A program made the translations under genes and the position numbers. Positions 45,394 to 58,730 of a DNA stretch of 64,000 nucleotides are shown in pieces. This stretch comes from Biscogniauxia marginata (lineage: Eukaryota > Ascomycota > Sordariomycetes > Xylariales > Xylariaceae), in assembly GCA_022695795.1 (NCBI GenBank), contig MU404112.1, positions 186,001 through 250,000 of the forward strand, read 5' to 3'. The notes beneath the pieces are model-generated. The model was given only the letters and a program-made list of their open reading frames with translations. It had not been told where the DNA came from and did not search any database. Position 1 is the stretch's first letter, and each line of letters begins with the position of its first letter.

Positions 45394-47324
45394 GACACTG
45401 TGAGCTAGCAACACCAGACGAATGACATTGTAGGTGATTGATAAGTGGAGAAGAGATGGAGATAATATGATGAATTAAGTGACAACCCGAACTGAGAAAG
45501 CATCATCTCATGTGACGAAAGGGGATTTTGAAACCGAATTGGACCATTTCTTCTTATTGATACTGAGGACAAGTTTTGAGGGAAAAGATTAATTGTTGAG
45601 GAAGAAGTTTGGGACTGACGGCTAGCGTACCTTGTGTTTGCTCATGTTTAGTATATATCCTCAAGGCTGGAATGGACTGGACTGTCGAATTTTTAAGGTA
45701 AATGATGATTATCGATATAGTAGGTAGTAGACTTAGACAGCCCACCTACGCAATGACTTCCTATTTACTTTACTTCACCCACAGAAGCTCTTTGACTCGT
45801 TCTCAGTGAACGAATGAGGCTGCTCATAGGAGCTTGTTAACCTACAACCTTCGTTGACACCACTCACATCTAGCTATATCAAAATTCATGCACGTCTTAT
45901 ATTTTCTATCTCTATTAAAAAGCTTTTTTCAAATAGACATTTCTACAAATCTTGCCATCTATCTATGTTACGTTACTCACACAATTTCCCACATTTTATC
46001 TATCATCTCATGTCCCGACTACGTACAAATAACTGCCGTTAGCCTACGATAAATACCATACTAGGTTATATGCACGGGTGGTGTTAAAAAAGGGAGGGGA
46101 GGAGGGGAGTGGGAGTACATGTATGCCGGTTTTAGGTACAATATAATGCTGTGTTGAATAGCTTAGGCTGGATAGATAGGCACTTGGTAAGTTGGATAGG
46201 ATTGGTGGTGCTTATCAATATTTATATTACACGTAGATATATTGCTGCTGTTATACACGTACGTACGTGCGTACGTGTTGCTCGTGTGGGATTGATGGTT
46301 GTTTACATACTTCGTTATGTTGTGGGGATTGTCGTACGGACATGTGACTACGTAGGTAGGTATATGCTGTGATGCCTGATGACCCCCGGTTTTCTTGTAA
46401 ACCTGCTGGTGAGGAGGGAGGTAAGGAGGTGAGGGATAAAAAAAAAGGGGGGGGAGCGGGGGATCAAACCAAAAATCGTGGCGTATATAAAGGGGACAAG
46501 CTCGGAGTAGACAGACTAGGGGCACATGTCCTCTTCGTTACTATCTATGAATGTAGTGTTTTACCTATAATCAAGCGTCTGGATGGAGGACGACATGACA
46601 AGTGTCATGCTAGGTGTTACAATATAAGGTAACCGATAATCGAACCACGATTTTTCTTTCGCTTTTCTCGGTGTTTATTGATATTTTTCTCGTCAAAATA
46701 TAATATAATGATTGGTCGCGCAGTTCTCTTAGCCTATAGGATCTATCTATCTATCTATCTATCTATATATCTATTTACTACCTAGGTATCTGTAGCGGTT
46801 TACTAGCCTAGGAGTTGTACAGCTATTACGTCTTGTTCTGCAAACCCCCACTTCGTCTCCCCCCCTTTACCAGTCTCGGCCGACAAATATAAGACATTAC
46901 TCCTTTCGGAAGGGTCAGGTCCCCTGATTGAGTCTTCCGCTAACTAATATATGTAGGTGTAGCGGGGGTAAACCCAGTCGTCACATGGGCAATAATGCGT
47001 GTTGCACAACGAACATGTAGTCAGGGGGCATTCCGTTATATAAATATATATAGATGTTTGCTTGCATGCATGCATATGTTGTACCTACCTACGTAGCAGT
47101 CTATCTCGGCTTTGAAAACCCGACTCGGCAGTGTTAAAAAGAAGAGTAAGAAGAAAAATCGATCAGTATCTCAAAAAATACAGTTCGAGCTCTATACCGT
47201 TTAATATGTGTCCAATAACCCCGTAAACGCCAGAAACCACCATATGCTAGTCCGTTTCCTCTTTCATGATATGTAGTTTACGTACCTCTCCCCCCTCGTG
47301 ACTCATATCTAATGATCTGATGAC
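45394..47324. other. Intergenic between convergent genes
   Basis: 1.9 kb without a supported gene. Contains an (ATCT)n tract at 46741-46765, ACGT-rich alternating sequence near 46258-46278, and G/A runs at 46440-46456. Confidence 0.5.
46741..46765. repeat. (ATCT)n microsatellite
   Basis: Six uninterrupted tetranucleotide units followed by a TATATCT degenerate end. Confidence 0.9.
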
Positions 47325-50300
47325 TTACCAAGAGTCCGGTCCGAAATGGCTTCCGTTCGGAACGGTATTATATGCACAAGCGTTCCAGTCGCAGCCTTGT
47401 TTATAGACTTCGGTTCCCCACCAGCTGAACCCCTCCATCCAGCCGGGGTATATGAAACCGAAGAACACGATGACGATCCCAAATGCTAAGCCCGAATCTA
47501 GTGCCGCACTAAGAGTCATCGCGTACTTGGCCCACCACCCGCTTGCTCGATTCTTAAGCAGGTAATTGAATATATAGCACACCACTGCCCAGACCGAGAA
47601 GTTGAGCCCGGTGGCTGGAGGAATCCAGCTGAGGGACCCGAACAGTACCGGTAGGTTGATCTTTCGAACAATGCTGCTGCGCTTCTTGCGACCATAGAGC
47701 CACAAGGGGATTGGAGCAATAGCCCCGATTAGGAAGCACCACACTAGAGGACGATAGGTTGCATTTGGTCCAAAGAACTCGCTCGGCCCAACGACACCCC
47801 ACAGAATAGATCCGTTGAAGTGAACTCGAGCGATCGGGCATGTAAACCCGTTGATTGCCGAAGGAGTGCAGATACCCGGAACATTGAGGAACATCCAGTT
47901 GAGGACAATAATCTGCGTGATCGATGACACAATTGTTGCGACCATTTGTACTGAGAATAGAATCCTAGGCGGGATCTTCATGTAGTGCCCTAGCTTTAGG
48001 TCTGCAGCAAATTTGAGTCCCTGAGCGGATGAGATGTACCCGTACGTGACGAAGACCATGTTGGCGACCGGTTTTCCCGGGAAAACGACCCCACATATTA
48101 GTTGGCATATGAGATAAATGCTGCTGTGTTGGTTTGTCACTGCCATGACGATGCCAATGGGTATAAAGAGTATGGCGCAGATTCCAAGCGCGAGGAGTAA
48201 CCCATACCATGGTAGGTGGATCGGATAGCTGGTCTATGTAAGCGTGACGGCTGTAAAGCGAGAAGGAAGAGAAATATTTACTATTCAACCACAAAGATAC
48301 CTATTGCCAACATAGATACGAACGTTAGCAAATACCATGTGATAGGGGCATCCTTGTATCTTCTCATGAGACGGTTATGGACGTCTTCGCGGGTCAGGAT
48401 ATTTTCCAAATTGAAACTTGACGCCCTGGCGAGGCGCCCGTTACCCCTCTCGAGAGGCGACATCCCATTGTCTTCGCTCCCGAGCGGTTGGTATGCCGGC
48501 TTGCTTTCCCCCTCTGCTTCTCTCAAAGATCTCTTCCATTGAGTCCATATGTCCTTCCCGTACCAACAAATTGTATGTGTCAAAAGTGATGCCAGTCCGG
48601 CAAATTGCAGCCCGTAGCTCAGCACATAAGTGATCGGCAAGAACACACGACTATAATTTGAATATGCTTCCCGGTCGAAAACAAAATCCGACGTGAGAAT
48701 CTTACTGACATCATATATATTTCCAGTGTTGTCAAAGACTGATGCCGAAAGGATTGGCATATACGACGAATAGAATAAGTTTGAGTAATAGGCAATAGGC
48801 GCAATAATCCACATGACTATCACCAGACCGCCAATTACGTTCATCGCAGCCCAGAAGGGGGTTAGGAGAGGAGAGCCAATGTATGCGATCTGCGCCCAGT
48901 CGAAGGTGAGTGGGAAAAGTCCCAAACCTGAGGCCACGCCGAACAAGTTTGCTACCACAACGTTGTCGGGTGCAAACCAAGTTATGACGTTGAAGTAGCT
49001 TAGCGCCGGCATCAGTAAGCCAGGAAGGAAGTAGAAGAAAAAAGCACCGGCCCATACTATATAGAAGAACTTCCATCGACTGATCGTCCAGCCATTCGCC
49101 GGTTTGTTCTCTTCCTTATGGAGAGTGGTGAACATAGCAGCAGACATCAGCGTGCCTGGCCAAATCATCCCGCTAGGACGGACCAGGAAGCGCCTCGTAA
49201 GGCCGGCGAAGGTATAGCCCAGAATCTGCGTCGATAAAGTTAGGAGCAACTGATACAAGATGCTCACATCTTGCTTATAAAATTGAGTTTGTTCGACTAT
49301 GACATCGGTTGCAAACGCGAACCCGAACGACACGTTACTGCTGACATAGACACAACTATGCTCTTTCTCATTCCAGCGTCCCTGAGCGAGCCAGAGACGG
49401 AGGCGCTGGAGGCGTGTTCTCCTCCTGAGGTCGGCCGGCGACTGGACAGAAGTTGAAAGAGGCACTCGAACGCCATCGACGAATTCTTCCGGGGAGTCGT
49501 CTGGCCGTTTTAGAAAAAAGTCCCACAGGAGGCCAAGTGGATGGACAAGAAGCAAGGCTATGACAGGCGTAATGGCAACGCTAGGGTATCTCAACGAAAA
49601 GAAAAGATTGACGGAAGATCCAAGTATGGAAAAAAGGGTAGACAATATCCACATCCGGGGGGTATATATGGACAAGGCGGTATTATCGGTGGGAGCTACC
49701 GAAGCGCGGACCTGGGGGTACGGAGAGTTATCTGGCGGGTCTCGATCGACATCGATCGCCTCGCCCCTAGAATATTGCGAGGCGTCGTCGTCGTTGCCAT
49801 CGTCGTCTTCCTCGTCAATGGGTGAAACGTCCGATCTCGCGTCAGAGCCCACCTCGCCCGGCAAGGATGTCTCGGTGACGCCAAAGCGACCCTCGATGCC
49901 ACCGACAACAGTGGAGCCCCCGATGCCGTCTGACAGGCTCCCGAGGCTCTTTCGGCTCATAGAAGAGCTGCTCTTACGATAAGCAAGGGAGCGACTGGTG
50001 CTGGTAGAGTGGCGGCGGCGCGTCGAGTGAGCGGCTTCTGGGCTGTGGCGCGTTGGCGTCACGGCATGATCATCGTCCGGGCCGGGCTCATCTGCCTCAG
50101 GGTCAACGGGCGCAGCGCCATAGGACCCGGTGCCGAAGCCGGGGGAGGAGCGCAGCAGGAGGGGTGCTTTGGACATTTTCTGAGTTGGACCACCGGGGGG
50201 GTCGGAGGGGTGGTCTCGCCCGGATTGGTGGGAATCATGACTTGAACGGAGGGAGAGAAGAGGTATCCCACCGAGCTGGGGGGCGAGGGACGTGGTATTT

Positions 50301-50488
50301 GTGTCCTCGGTTGGTGACGGAGGTGGGAGTGACTGGTTCGACGTGGGGTCTCGTGCGGCTGTGGTGGTGGAGCTGGCGTGGTGAGAGGGAGCGATTACTA
50401 TGGGCTGCAGTGGGAAGGCCTGGTCATTTTCGGGCTCGACAACCGAGCCATCGCTGCTACTCTTTGCGGGTGTAGGTGCAGGAGGCAT
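47325..50488 (-). CDS. Oligopeptide transporter, OPT family
   Basis: Two exons on the minus strand, 50488-48282 and 48228-47325 (1036 aa), joined as GIFVVEYYPIHLPWYG over a 53-nt intron. OPT proteins import small peptides or modified peptides such as glutathione, coupled to protons, at the plasma membrane. The membrane part (from about residue 290) shows family blocks: FFSLRYPSVAITPVIALLLVHPLG, NVSFGFAFATDVIVEQTQFY, YTFAGLTRRFLVRPSGMIWPGTL, FFYFLPGLLMPALSYFNVITWFAP, FDWAQIAYIGSPLLTPFWA, and in exon 2 CGVVFPGKPVANMVFVTYGY and RPLVWCFLIGAIAPIPLWL. The first 270 residues are a Ser/Pro-rich, probably phosphorylated and disordered tail with an acidic patch (EEDDDGNDDD), longer than in most OPTs. 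The start is the first ATG; the frame is open further up only from a TTG. Confidence 0.93.
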
Positions 50489-51704
50489 GGGAGCAGGTGG
50501 ATCGCAGGACAGGATGCTACCGCAAGGGGCCGAAGGATGTACCCGACATGTAAGCCTGTAGCTTCGACGCAAGGCAGCACGGGCAAGCAGGACCTGCTGT
50601 ACGATCGATCATCAGGCATTGAAGCTGATTACACGAGGAAGCCTGGACCAGTTAACTCACTTACTACTCGGAATAGCTTAGTCTGGGGCGGCTAAAGATA
50701 AAAGTCCTTGTGAGATATTTAGGTGAGACAAGTTGTATGTACGGTGACACTACAATGTAGGTTGCTGCAATGATTAGTCTAGGTAGGTACTCTTAGGTAG
50801 TGATGATCAACGGAAAAAAAGAAAAAAAGAAAAAAGGACGCTACCTACTACCTACCTTGTAAGGTTGGTGTAGGTGATCTAATGTGGAACTACACTAAGT
50901 CAGTTAGTACTAGCTTAGGAAGAGGAACTAGGAACTACTAGGTACCTACATATAGGAAAGGGTGGGGGGAGGAAGGAAATAAAGAAGAATCAAGGAAAAG
51001 AGGGGATTATAACAACAAGATTTAATCGGATTGGCTATATACATCTAAGGTTAAGGCAGTTAGTTCTCATTACTTACATTTAATACCTTATGTAGGTAAG
51101 TATCTTTACGTCAAGTTCTTATATAAACTAAACCAGGTAGGCCATGTGAAATATTCATGCTGTCAAATGACACAGATCTCTCACATGCTGCTTCCCGCTA
51201 TAGAAGTGGGTGTGCAGGTGGGCTCCGTAGATTAGATGGACGGGTTTGATGGATAAGATAACAAAATGCAGCCACTGCATCGTGAATGCATCGAAATGCA
51301 TGCGGTTCCAAGCCCCCTACACAATTTTTGGCACAGTTTCCGTTGTCGCCTGCATCCATCCCACAGCCCACGGCACACAGTACGCAGTATAGTGGACCTC
51401 TCAAAAAAAGAAAACACTCATGCTTGAACCGGAGACCTCACACCACTGCATACATCGGGACTAAGGCGAACCTCCGAACGTCTGTCCAGGTATTATCATC
51501 AATCACCAGGCTCCCGTAAACTCGACCAGGTCTTGGCCTGAGGTCCGGTTATCGGCAGTGGAGAATTTATCACCGCCGATTCTGTGAACTAAGTTGTTCC
51601 GATGATCGCGGCTCAGCATCGCTAGTGCCATCACCTGTTGGCTTCGCAACATTGCAGGTTGCCAGCTCTCTTCTGTTGGAGCCGCTTTTAGTCTCTACGG
51701 GACG
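50489..51704. other. Divergent promoter region
   Basis: 1.2 kb between OPT (-) and the cyclo-ligase (+). No gene seen. Dense in TAGGTA/TACCTA motifs (about 50720-50980). Confidence 0.5.
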
Positions 51705-52529
51705 ATGCAGCAAGAACAACTCAACATGAACCCCCCCGCGCTTAGTGCGGCTAAATCTCAGCTTCGCACGTTGATGAAGCAAAGACTGGCCAACCTTACA
51801 CAAGAATCTATAGCCTCCCAAAGTGAGTGAGTGGCCAACCTTCTAGCAGAGGTCACACTCGCTGATGTAAATATTTTAGGCACAAGGGTGCAGGAGTCAC
51901 TGTCCAAATTCCAGCCATATATTGATGCAAAAGCCGTCGGTGTCTACCTGTCAATGCCTGGAGGTGAGCTCCAGACAGAGTCCGTTGTTAGGCACGCCAT
52001 AGCTTCAGGCAAGCAAGTTTTCGTACCTTACCTGCATAGGTCCGGTCTACCTCCCGGCGAAGGGCCACCTAGGTTGATGGATATGGTGAGTTTAAAGGGC
52101 ATACAAGACTATGAGTCTCTGCAGAGAGACAAATGGGGTATCCCGAGCGTTGACCCTGCCACCGTAAATGAACGGAAACGGAGCGTTGGTGAACTCGGCG
52201 GGGAGAGATCCGAGGACATCTCGCTCGATTTGATCCTCATGCCCGGCGTGGCTTTCGATGTTGACCCAAAAACTGGCCATATTCGACGACTGGGCCACGG
52301 CAAGGGATTCTACGACTACTTCTTACATCGGTATGCGTTGGCCACAGCAGCAGAGAAAACATTAAATAGCCGCCCATCTGTATTGCTATATGCTCTAGCT
52401 CTGAAGGAACAGCTGCTCTCACCGGCCTCGGATGAGTCTGTCCCTGTTGGACCCCATGATCAACCAATAGATGGCCTCTTCCTCGGAGACGGCCAAATCA
52501 AAGAGTCTGCCGAAAACGGCAGAGATTGA
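51705..52529 (+). CDS. FAU1: 5-formyltetrahydrofolate cyclo-ligase
   Basis: Two exons, 51705-51822 and 51880-52529 (255 aa). The enzyme converts 5-formyl-THF to 5,10-methenyl-THF using ATP and is the only known route for re-using folinic acid. The N-terminal SAAKSQLRTLMKQRLANLT matches the family start (helix with basic residues for ATP). Junction reads ASQSTRVQESLSKF. Further: VGVYLSMPGGELQTESVVRHAI, KQVFVPYLH, LDLILMPGVAFDV and RLGHGKGFYDYF, the last being the family signature (Gly-rich, then Tyr-Asp). Two ATGs are usable (51705 and 51726); I use the first. The gene ends 146 bp from the end of SmE on the other strand. Confidence 0.93.
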
Positions 52530-52675
52530 GAAGAGCATGTCTTGACCACCGTCCCAGGTCCGTGACCATCATCCATGACGGCATCGTTCCAAACTATCGT
52601 GAAAGTCTCGCCTCCTTGCTTGAATGAACCTAAGTGCTTGCTAACAGGTGCACATCGACCTTCCAGTCCTCATCT

Positions 52676-53079
52676 TCATACCGCTTCTTGGATTAGCGAC
52701 ACATTATCACCCTTTAGCAGGATTTGTCCTACACAATTGTCAGCCTGGACAGTTATTTATGCTAGGTCTCATGTGTTCATACCCAGTGGCCTTCTCTGCT
52801 CCTCTGGGTTCGTCTTCGTAACCTGTTTCACTTCGACCGCATCGTCTACCACGAGGTTCATGAATTCATCGAAGCCCTGAACACGTAAACGTTAGAAATG
52901 TATATTTACACGTAGACTAGTCCACCAATCTTTACACGTACTCTGATCTTGCCCTCGATCCTAATCGACAATTGCTCGTACAGCCAGATCTTGACCGTGG
53001 CATGCGTCTGGAGAAGCTTGAAGATGAAGTTGATTGGCGGCAGCAAGACTTTGCGCGAACCTCCACCACGGCCAGCCAT
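52676..53079 (-). CDS. SME1: Small nuclear ribonucleoprotein E (SmE)
   Basis: Three short exons on the minus strand: 53079-52942, 52876-52783, 52728-52676 (94 aa). SmE is one of seven Sm proteins that form the ring on U1, U2, U4 and U5 snRNAs. No single exon makes a long frame, so the gene is easily missed. Exon 1 reads MAGRGGGSRKVLLPPINFIF and ends IWLYEQLSIRIEGKIR; exon 2 GFDEFMNLVVDDAVEV; exon 3 GQILLKGDNVSLIQEAV, together the Sm1 and Sm2 motifs of SmE in order, including the MNLVVDDA and LKGDN blocks. Introns are 65 and 54 nt with GTACGT and GTATGA donors. The last codons read GCG GTA TGA; a further splice from that GTATGA is conceivable but not needed. Divergent from MTR10. Confidence 0.94.
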
Positions 53080-53909
53080 TTTGTCTGTCTACCGGAATAT
53101 ACACCGAGCGTGTTGCGAGTCGAAGCGTAAATGGAAGGAAATGCCAGGGAAGACGGGGGGTGGCCGGATACTAGAAGTTCCAAAGTCGCGATGGGTTTGG
53201 CAGTAGGTATTTGGCAAGGCTGAGGCTTGAAAACACAAGGTACAAATATGAGGTACCTACCGACAGGTACGAAGTAACGCCGTTTCTCCGTGCTGAGATA
53301 GGCCCACCAAAATAGCCTGCACCCCCAAAATTGTCTTTTCAGCCAATCGTGGCAAAAGGACTCCTTCAACTTACACCACACTAGCTACTTTTGTAACCAT
53401 CCTTCTAAATGCATAAGAGAGGCCATTCTTGCCATTTCCTCGATACCTAGTTATCCTTTTAGTAGGAATTAACCCCGAATTATTGCATAGGTATATTAGG
53501 TACCTGTCATTTTCCATATCATCATTTGTGGAGACCCGCAGGTGTAGCCTCCTCGCCACAATTCACCCCTCCATCGCGCAAGCATCAGCCACCTAACAAA
53601 AACTCACATAGCAACCTGGGAACGACGGTTCGACATTCGTTATTTCTCCTTAGCCCCTCCGCCCTCTTTCTTTCCAGCTTTCTTGTCTCCACAGGACAGC
53701 CATCGTAGTCCTTCGCCCATCCTCTCTGGGGCTACTCTTCTCTTCTGCCTTTTATGCGGGCTAAATCACCGTGGTAATATTTTAATACGCCTTTTTCATT
53801 TTTATCGACTCCCGCGACCACTCGAGAACTGGCGACTGTTGCCAAGATTGCCGACCACGCCGCTGTGCCCACCCCCAACTCTTGAGCTGCCCGATACAAG
53901 TTGCGCGTG
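53080..53909. promoter_or_regulatory. Bidirectional promoter region SmE / MTR10
   Basis: 830 bp between the start codons of two housekeeping RNA-related genes transcribed outward. The MTR10 side (about 53640-53890) is pyrimidine-rich with CTCGAG-like spots. No TATA box is evident; no other exon seen. Confidence 0.5.
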
Positions 53910-56900
53910 ATGGCTACGAATGGGTCGCAGCAGGCTTTCGCGCCTGAGGATGTGCTTCAGGCTATGTTGACCATGCGGGGTGGGGACTCGGACAAGAAGA
54001 AGAAAGCACACGATTATCTCGAGAGTTTCCAAAAATCTGTCAGTCTATCTCGTCCCGTCTCGTCTCGCCTCATTATATACTACCGACGCCCTCCAAACTG
54101 CAGCAGGATTCATATGCTGACGTGTTGCGCAGCCCGTGGCCTGGACCACGACTATAACGATACTGCAGTCGAATGCTGAAGCCGACGTCAAGCTATTCGC
54201 CGCGACGACCCTGAGAGGAAAGGTGAGGAGCCTCGCTCGGCCGTGCTAGCGATTACAGCTGACCAGGCCATCTTCGATTAGATCACATTTGACCTCGCAA
54301 CCCAAGTACCTGCGGCAGAGCTTCTAGCTGTACGAACCCAGTTATTGGCGCTCCTCAAGCTGCATGCGCCAGGTCCGAGACCCATCAGAGTTCAGCTCTG
54401 CGTGTGTCTGGCCATTCTGGCCATACAGATGAAGGATTGGAAGGATGTTCTCCCCGTCGTGGTATCCTCGCTCGGTAGTGACGTCGAAAGCCACGCATGC
54501 ATACTGGACTTCCTCAGAGTCCTACCGGAAGAGGTGACCGAGGGACGCAAGATCACCTTGACAGTACGTGGATCGAAACAAATACACCAGCACGACCTCT
54601 GCCATTTATCGTTCGGCGGCGCTCCGTGGTGGTACGGCACGAATTGGATTGCAATCTAATCGGTTATCATTTTAGGAAGAAGAACTTAGCCAGAGAACGA
54701 CCGAGCTACTAGGAGACAACGCACCACAAGTGGTCCAACTCTTAATGAACTATGCACATTCATCTCGTAAGCCTTAACCCCTTCCGACTCGCACATACTG
54801 TTTTGGCTAACGGCCGTTTGATAGCTGCAGCGGCCACTAATCCACAGCTCCTCGAGTGTATAACGTCTTGGCTGCGCGAGGTTCCTGTCAAGGAAGTAGT
54901 TAATTCGCCATTGTTAAACATCATCTTCAACGCTCTAGAGACAGATGCCTCTTTCCAAGAAGCCGCCGAATGTGTTTCGACCATGGTCAGGGAGACGAGG
55001 GACGTGGATGACAACATTGAAACCATCCAAGTACTTTTACCTAGAATTCTCGCCTTGAGGTCGAAGATTCAGAAAGTAGTTGACGACGAGGATGTCGAAT
55101 CCTACAAATCTTTGACAAGGGTACTCTCTGACGCTGGTGTCTCGTGGGTTATTGCCATCGTACGTGAGACTAGCCATTTCAGGCCCCTAGTCGATGCCAT
55201 CCTCGAGTGTGCAGCGAGAGACAAAGACAGAGATGTCATCGAATACACTTTCGATTTCTGGTATGAGCTTAAGCAGTATCTCGTTCTAGAACGATATATA
55301 CAAGCACGGGTCGAACTTGTGGATGTCTATTCGAAGCTAGTTGACATCCTTCTTAACCACCTGGAGTATCCCGAATCCGAAACTGGCAATGAGAAAGACC
55401 TGTTTGATGGAGATCGGGAGGCAGAGGAGAAGTTCCGTGAATTCAGACATCAAATGGGCGACACCCTCAAAGACTCGTGCGAAGTTATGGGAGTTACCGA
55501 ATGTCTGACCAAGGTTCTCGATGCCATTAAAATCTGGATGCAACAGTACGCCGGTCTAGCAAATGGTGCCACGGTACCCCATTGGCAAAAGTTGGAAGCG
55601 CCATTATTCGCCATGCGTGCGATGGGCCGCATGGTAGATAAAGACGAGAGCATTGTTCTGCCACAGTTGATGCCCCTATTGGTACAGATGCCGAGCCACG
55701 AGAAGCTGCGCTTCGCAACTATTATGGTTCTGGGTAGATATACAGAATGGACCTCCGCTCACCCCGACTTTTTAAGTCCACAGTTCAACTACATCGTATC
55801 CTCTTTTGAGACCGATTCAAAAGAGATCGTTCGAGCTGCAGCCATGGCTATCAAATACTTCTGTACGGACTGCAAGCATCTTCTGAGCGAACAGGTCCTC
55901 CAGCTGCAACAGTTCTACGATCAAATCCTGGATAAGCTCCCCGAGGTTAGCCAGGAAGAAATCACCGAGGGAGTTGCGAGCGTCGTTTCGGTGCAGCCGA
56001 AGGATGAAATATTTAAGCTCCTCAAGCTTTTCTGCGAGCCTCTAGTTCAGAGACTAATGGTAAAGGCGAATAACGCGACGGACGACGACGGAAAGCTTGC
56101 AGTTGCCGATCACCTACAGCTAATCACGCTTTTTGTCCAGCTTGTTGTCGTTGTCCCGCCGGTCGAGAAGGGCGAAGAAGACCCCGCAGTCAAATACTGG
56201 CAAGAGGTTTTCCCAATTTTGGCCAAGATCTTGGAGAACTTTATAGACTTCTCGCCCATCTGCGAGAGAGTCTGCCGCTGTTGGAGAATCATGGTGATAT
56301 CTCATAGAGGAGCCATGGCGCCAATCCTGCCAGACATGGCAAATAAATTGGCTAGTGGATTCGCCGCATCGAAGCAAGGCTGTTTCCTATGGGTTACCGG
56401 CGCCATTCTGCGAGAGTTCTCCGATGATCGGGAGCATGTCGATCAGGCAATGACTGAACACATATATGTGTTCTTCGAGGCTCAGGCGACGAATGTGCTA
56501 CGGTTCCTAAGCGAACTCTCACCGCAAGAACTACCCGACGTTACTGAGGATTTCTTCCGGCTTGTGGTCGACGGTCTGCTGTACTACCCGCAGAAATTCA
56601 TACCCTCTCCACTTTTTACCCCTATTTTTGAGGCGGCCATTTCGGTGCTAGTGTTGGAGCAGCGTGAGCCCGTGTCTGCCACTCTCCATTACATCCGCGA
56701 CGTTCTTGCATGGGGTGCCAAGTACTCACCCTCTTCCTACGAGCACCTTTCGCCGTCGGTTGCGGAACAGCTGAGGAGCCTCGTGAAGCAGTTATTGCTG
56801 GCTCAAGGCGGAATGTTGATTAAGCGTATTCTCGCCGGCATGATGATAACTTTCCCGGGCGACTGCTTTGCCGATGCTAGTGGCGCGCTACTCACCCTAT

Positions 56901-57157
56901 TCGAGGTTTTGCCAGAGCAGACGGTAGCGTGGGTGGATCAAACACTCCGTATACTCCCGGAAGGCACCGTCACTCCAATCGAAGTCGACCGACTCATGAC
57001 GAAGATCCGGGAAAAGCTCAGCGCCAACGATAGCGGCGATGTCCGACAAATCCGTTCGATTATGCAGGATTTCACTAATACATATCGAAGGAGATATGTT
57101 GCGCCTCGAGATGGGCTAGGTCAATTAGAAGGATCCCGGTTCCGTTTTGCCGGTTAA
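53910..57157 (+). CDS. MTR10: Karyopherin Mtr10 / transportin-3 type importin
   Basis: Five exons: 53910-54038, 54133-54222, 54282-54563, 54676-54766, 54825-57157 (974 aa). Mtr10 imports SR-type mRNA-binding proteins (Npl3 in yeast) and takes part in tRNA retrograde import. Joined exons read FQKSPVAWTTTITILQSN, LRGKITFDLATQVP, KITLTEEELSQRT and AHSSPAAATNPQLLECI. The N-terminal importin-beta region (about 20-150) includes the LLALLKLHAPGPRPIRVQLCVCLA block typical of Mtr10/TNPO3/importin-13, and the rest is a HEAT-repeat solenoid ending RRRYVAPRDGLGQLEGSRFR. Length equals the family norm. Introns cluster in the first 900 bp, which is common. Confidence in identity is high; small shifts at the first donor (GTCAGT) are possible. 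Confidence 0.93.
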
Positions 57158-58730
57158 CATCAGCCCACGTCCTCACTTTGGGCGCAGTATATAGTCACTG
57201 CCAATCGTACCGGTCAATAACTTCTCGCCCTCGCGTGTATATGGTGCGTCCGGGTTTCCAGTCCCGATCCACAATAGCTGGTAGCTGGTAGTAGATTAGG
57301 GGTGGATGAAGGCAAAATAATAAGATGTTGCTGCTGTGTGTGTTATTAAGAAAAAGGCTGGCTGGCTTACGAGGACGGGCTTTTTTGCGTGAGGGGGGTA
57401 AGAGAAAGAAAGAAAGAGCTGTTCAACTAACTAACTACCTACCTAGGTAGCTGTTTTACTGGGACGCGAAATGGGATATGATACGGTTGGAGGTTGCGAG
57501 GTGGGGAATGATAGTTGATACCTTAGGTACCTTACCTGAAGACTAGATAATTGCGCGGTCTTCTCTCGCGGCAGCTCTAGTTCTGTACATATTGCCCACT
57601 TCTTTAGTCGCTGCCTCTACATAAATAGAGATTGGGACCATGAAATTCTCGATGTCTACCTACTCTCTATATATATGCTATAAGGTACGACTAAGCCCAA
57701 CCTCCCAGCCCCTATTTACGGCCTTGTTGTATCTTGGGGGTATATTCCCCTTATTGATGATTTCTTGATAGAATGAACGAACACATTTCTATAATAGACT
57801 ATTGCTCATCTGAAATATAGAACGTAGCCGTTAGATATTAGTGCACGTATTTAGCTGGATTTCGTTAGACACGGGCATGTTTATCCACAGATTCTAATCC
57901 GTATAGTGCTATACACACGACACAATCAAATGACCGACAAAGTCAGCACCGAGATTTGCGAGCAATACAAGTCGGCCGTGTCGTGTAACCCGTGTGATGA
58001 ATCTGTTGCGGGGTGGTAAAGGCGTTGTTCGGTATAAGCTTTATGAGGTGCGACTATAATTAGGTAGGGAGGCAACTAAACCCATTACTTACATAGTTCT
58101 ACCTAGCTACTACATGTAACGTGAGCATCACTAAGTATATATATTTAGAGAGAGGGGGGGGGGGGAAGGAGAGGGGGGGAGAGCCAAGTTTCTCATTTCC
58201 CAGCAAGGCTCTGTAAAGCTCAGTCTCTATTTTCAAAGGGGGTTCTTCTTTTTCTATGCACCTCAAGCGGGCTTTCTAATACTTCAATTACCCCTCAGGT
58301 GTTTGGTTGCCTTGCAAAAGTTCCCCCAACTTTATCTTCAGCTGTAGTTGTAAGTGGTCAGATACGTCCTTCAGGTTGGTTGTACAGTGAGGCGCCATGC
58401 TCGTTCGGGGGAATTCAGATCCGCAGATGGGAAGAATGGAACCAAATGCAGGTGCTGGGAGGCCTTTTGCGTCGCAAAGTACCCCGTCACTCGCAATTTC
58501 CTTTTATATATCGTTTGTTGCTCTTCCATGATGCGCACACGTTTACCTTCCCTGTCTCTCAAATATCTCGGTTACAAATTTACAGGCCCCATATCCTCTT
58601 CTTCTACAACTTTTTTTTTTCAACATCCATCGCCTAATAGTCCCCTTCCTGACCCGAGCCGGTTGCGGCCTTGAGATTGACCTCCTAAGAATCTAGTGGC
58701 ATTAAGGCCGAGCCTACCACACCTGTAGCA
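57158..58730. other. Intergenic
   Basis: 1.6 kb, no gene seen. A run of 12 G at 58154-58165, a CTACCTACCTAGGTAGC palindrome at 57435-57451, and a pyrimidine-rich leader (58590-58620) before the next gene. Confidence 0.5.

Noticed and set aside
47280..47324. Possible extra OPT exon after the GTAAGT that overlaps the stop codon
   Set aside because: The sequence after it offers no acceptor followed by OPT-like residues, and ending at GPDSW is reasonable for the family.
51405..51450. tRNA-like text (GAACCGGAG on the plus strand) near 51425
   Set aside because: The complementary stems of a cloverleaf do not pair; no A or B box spacing.
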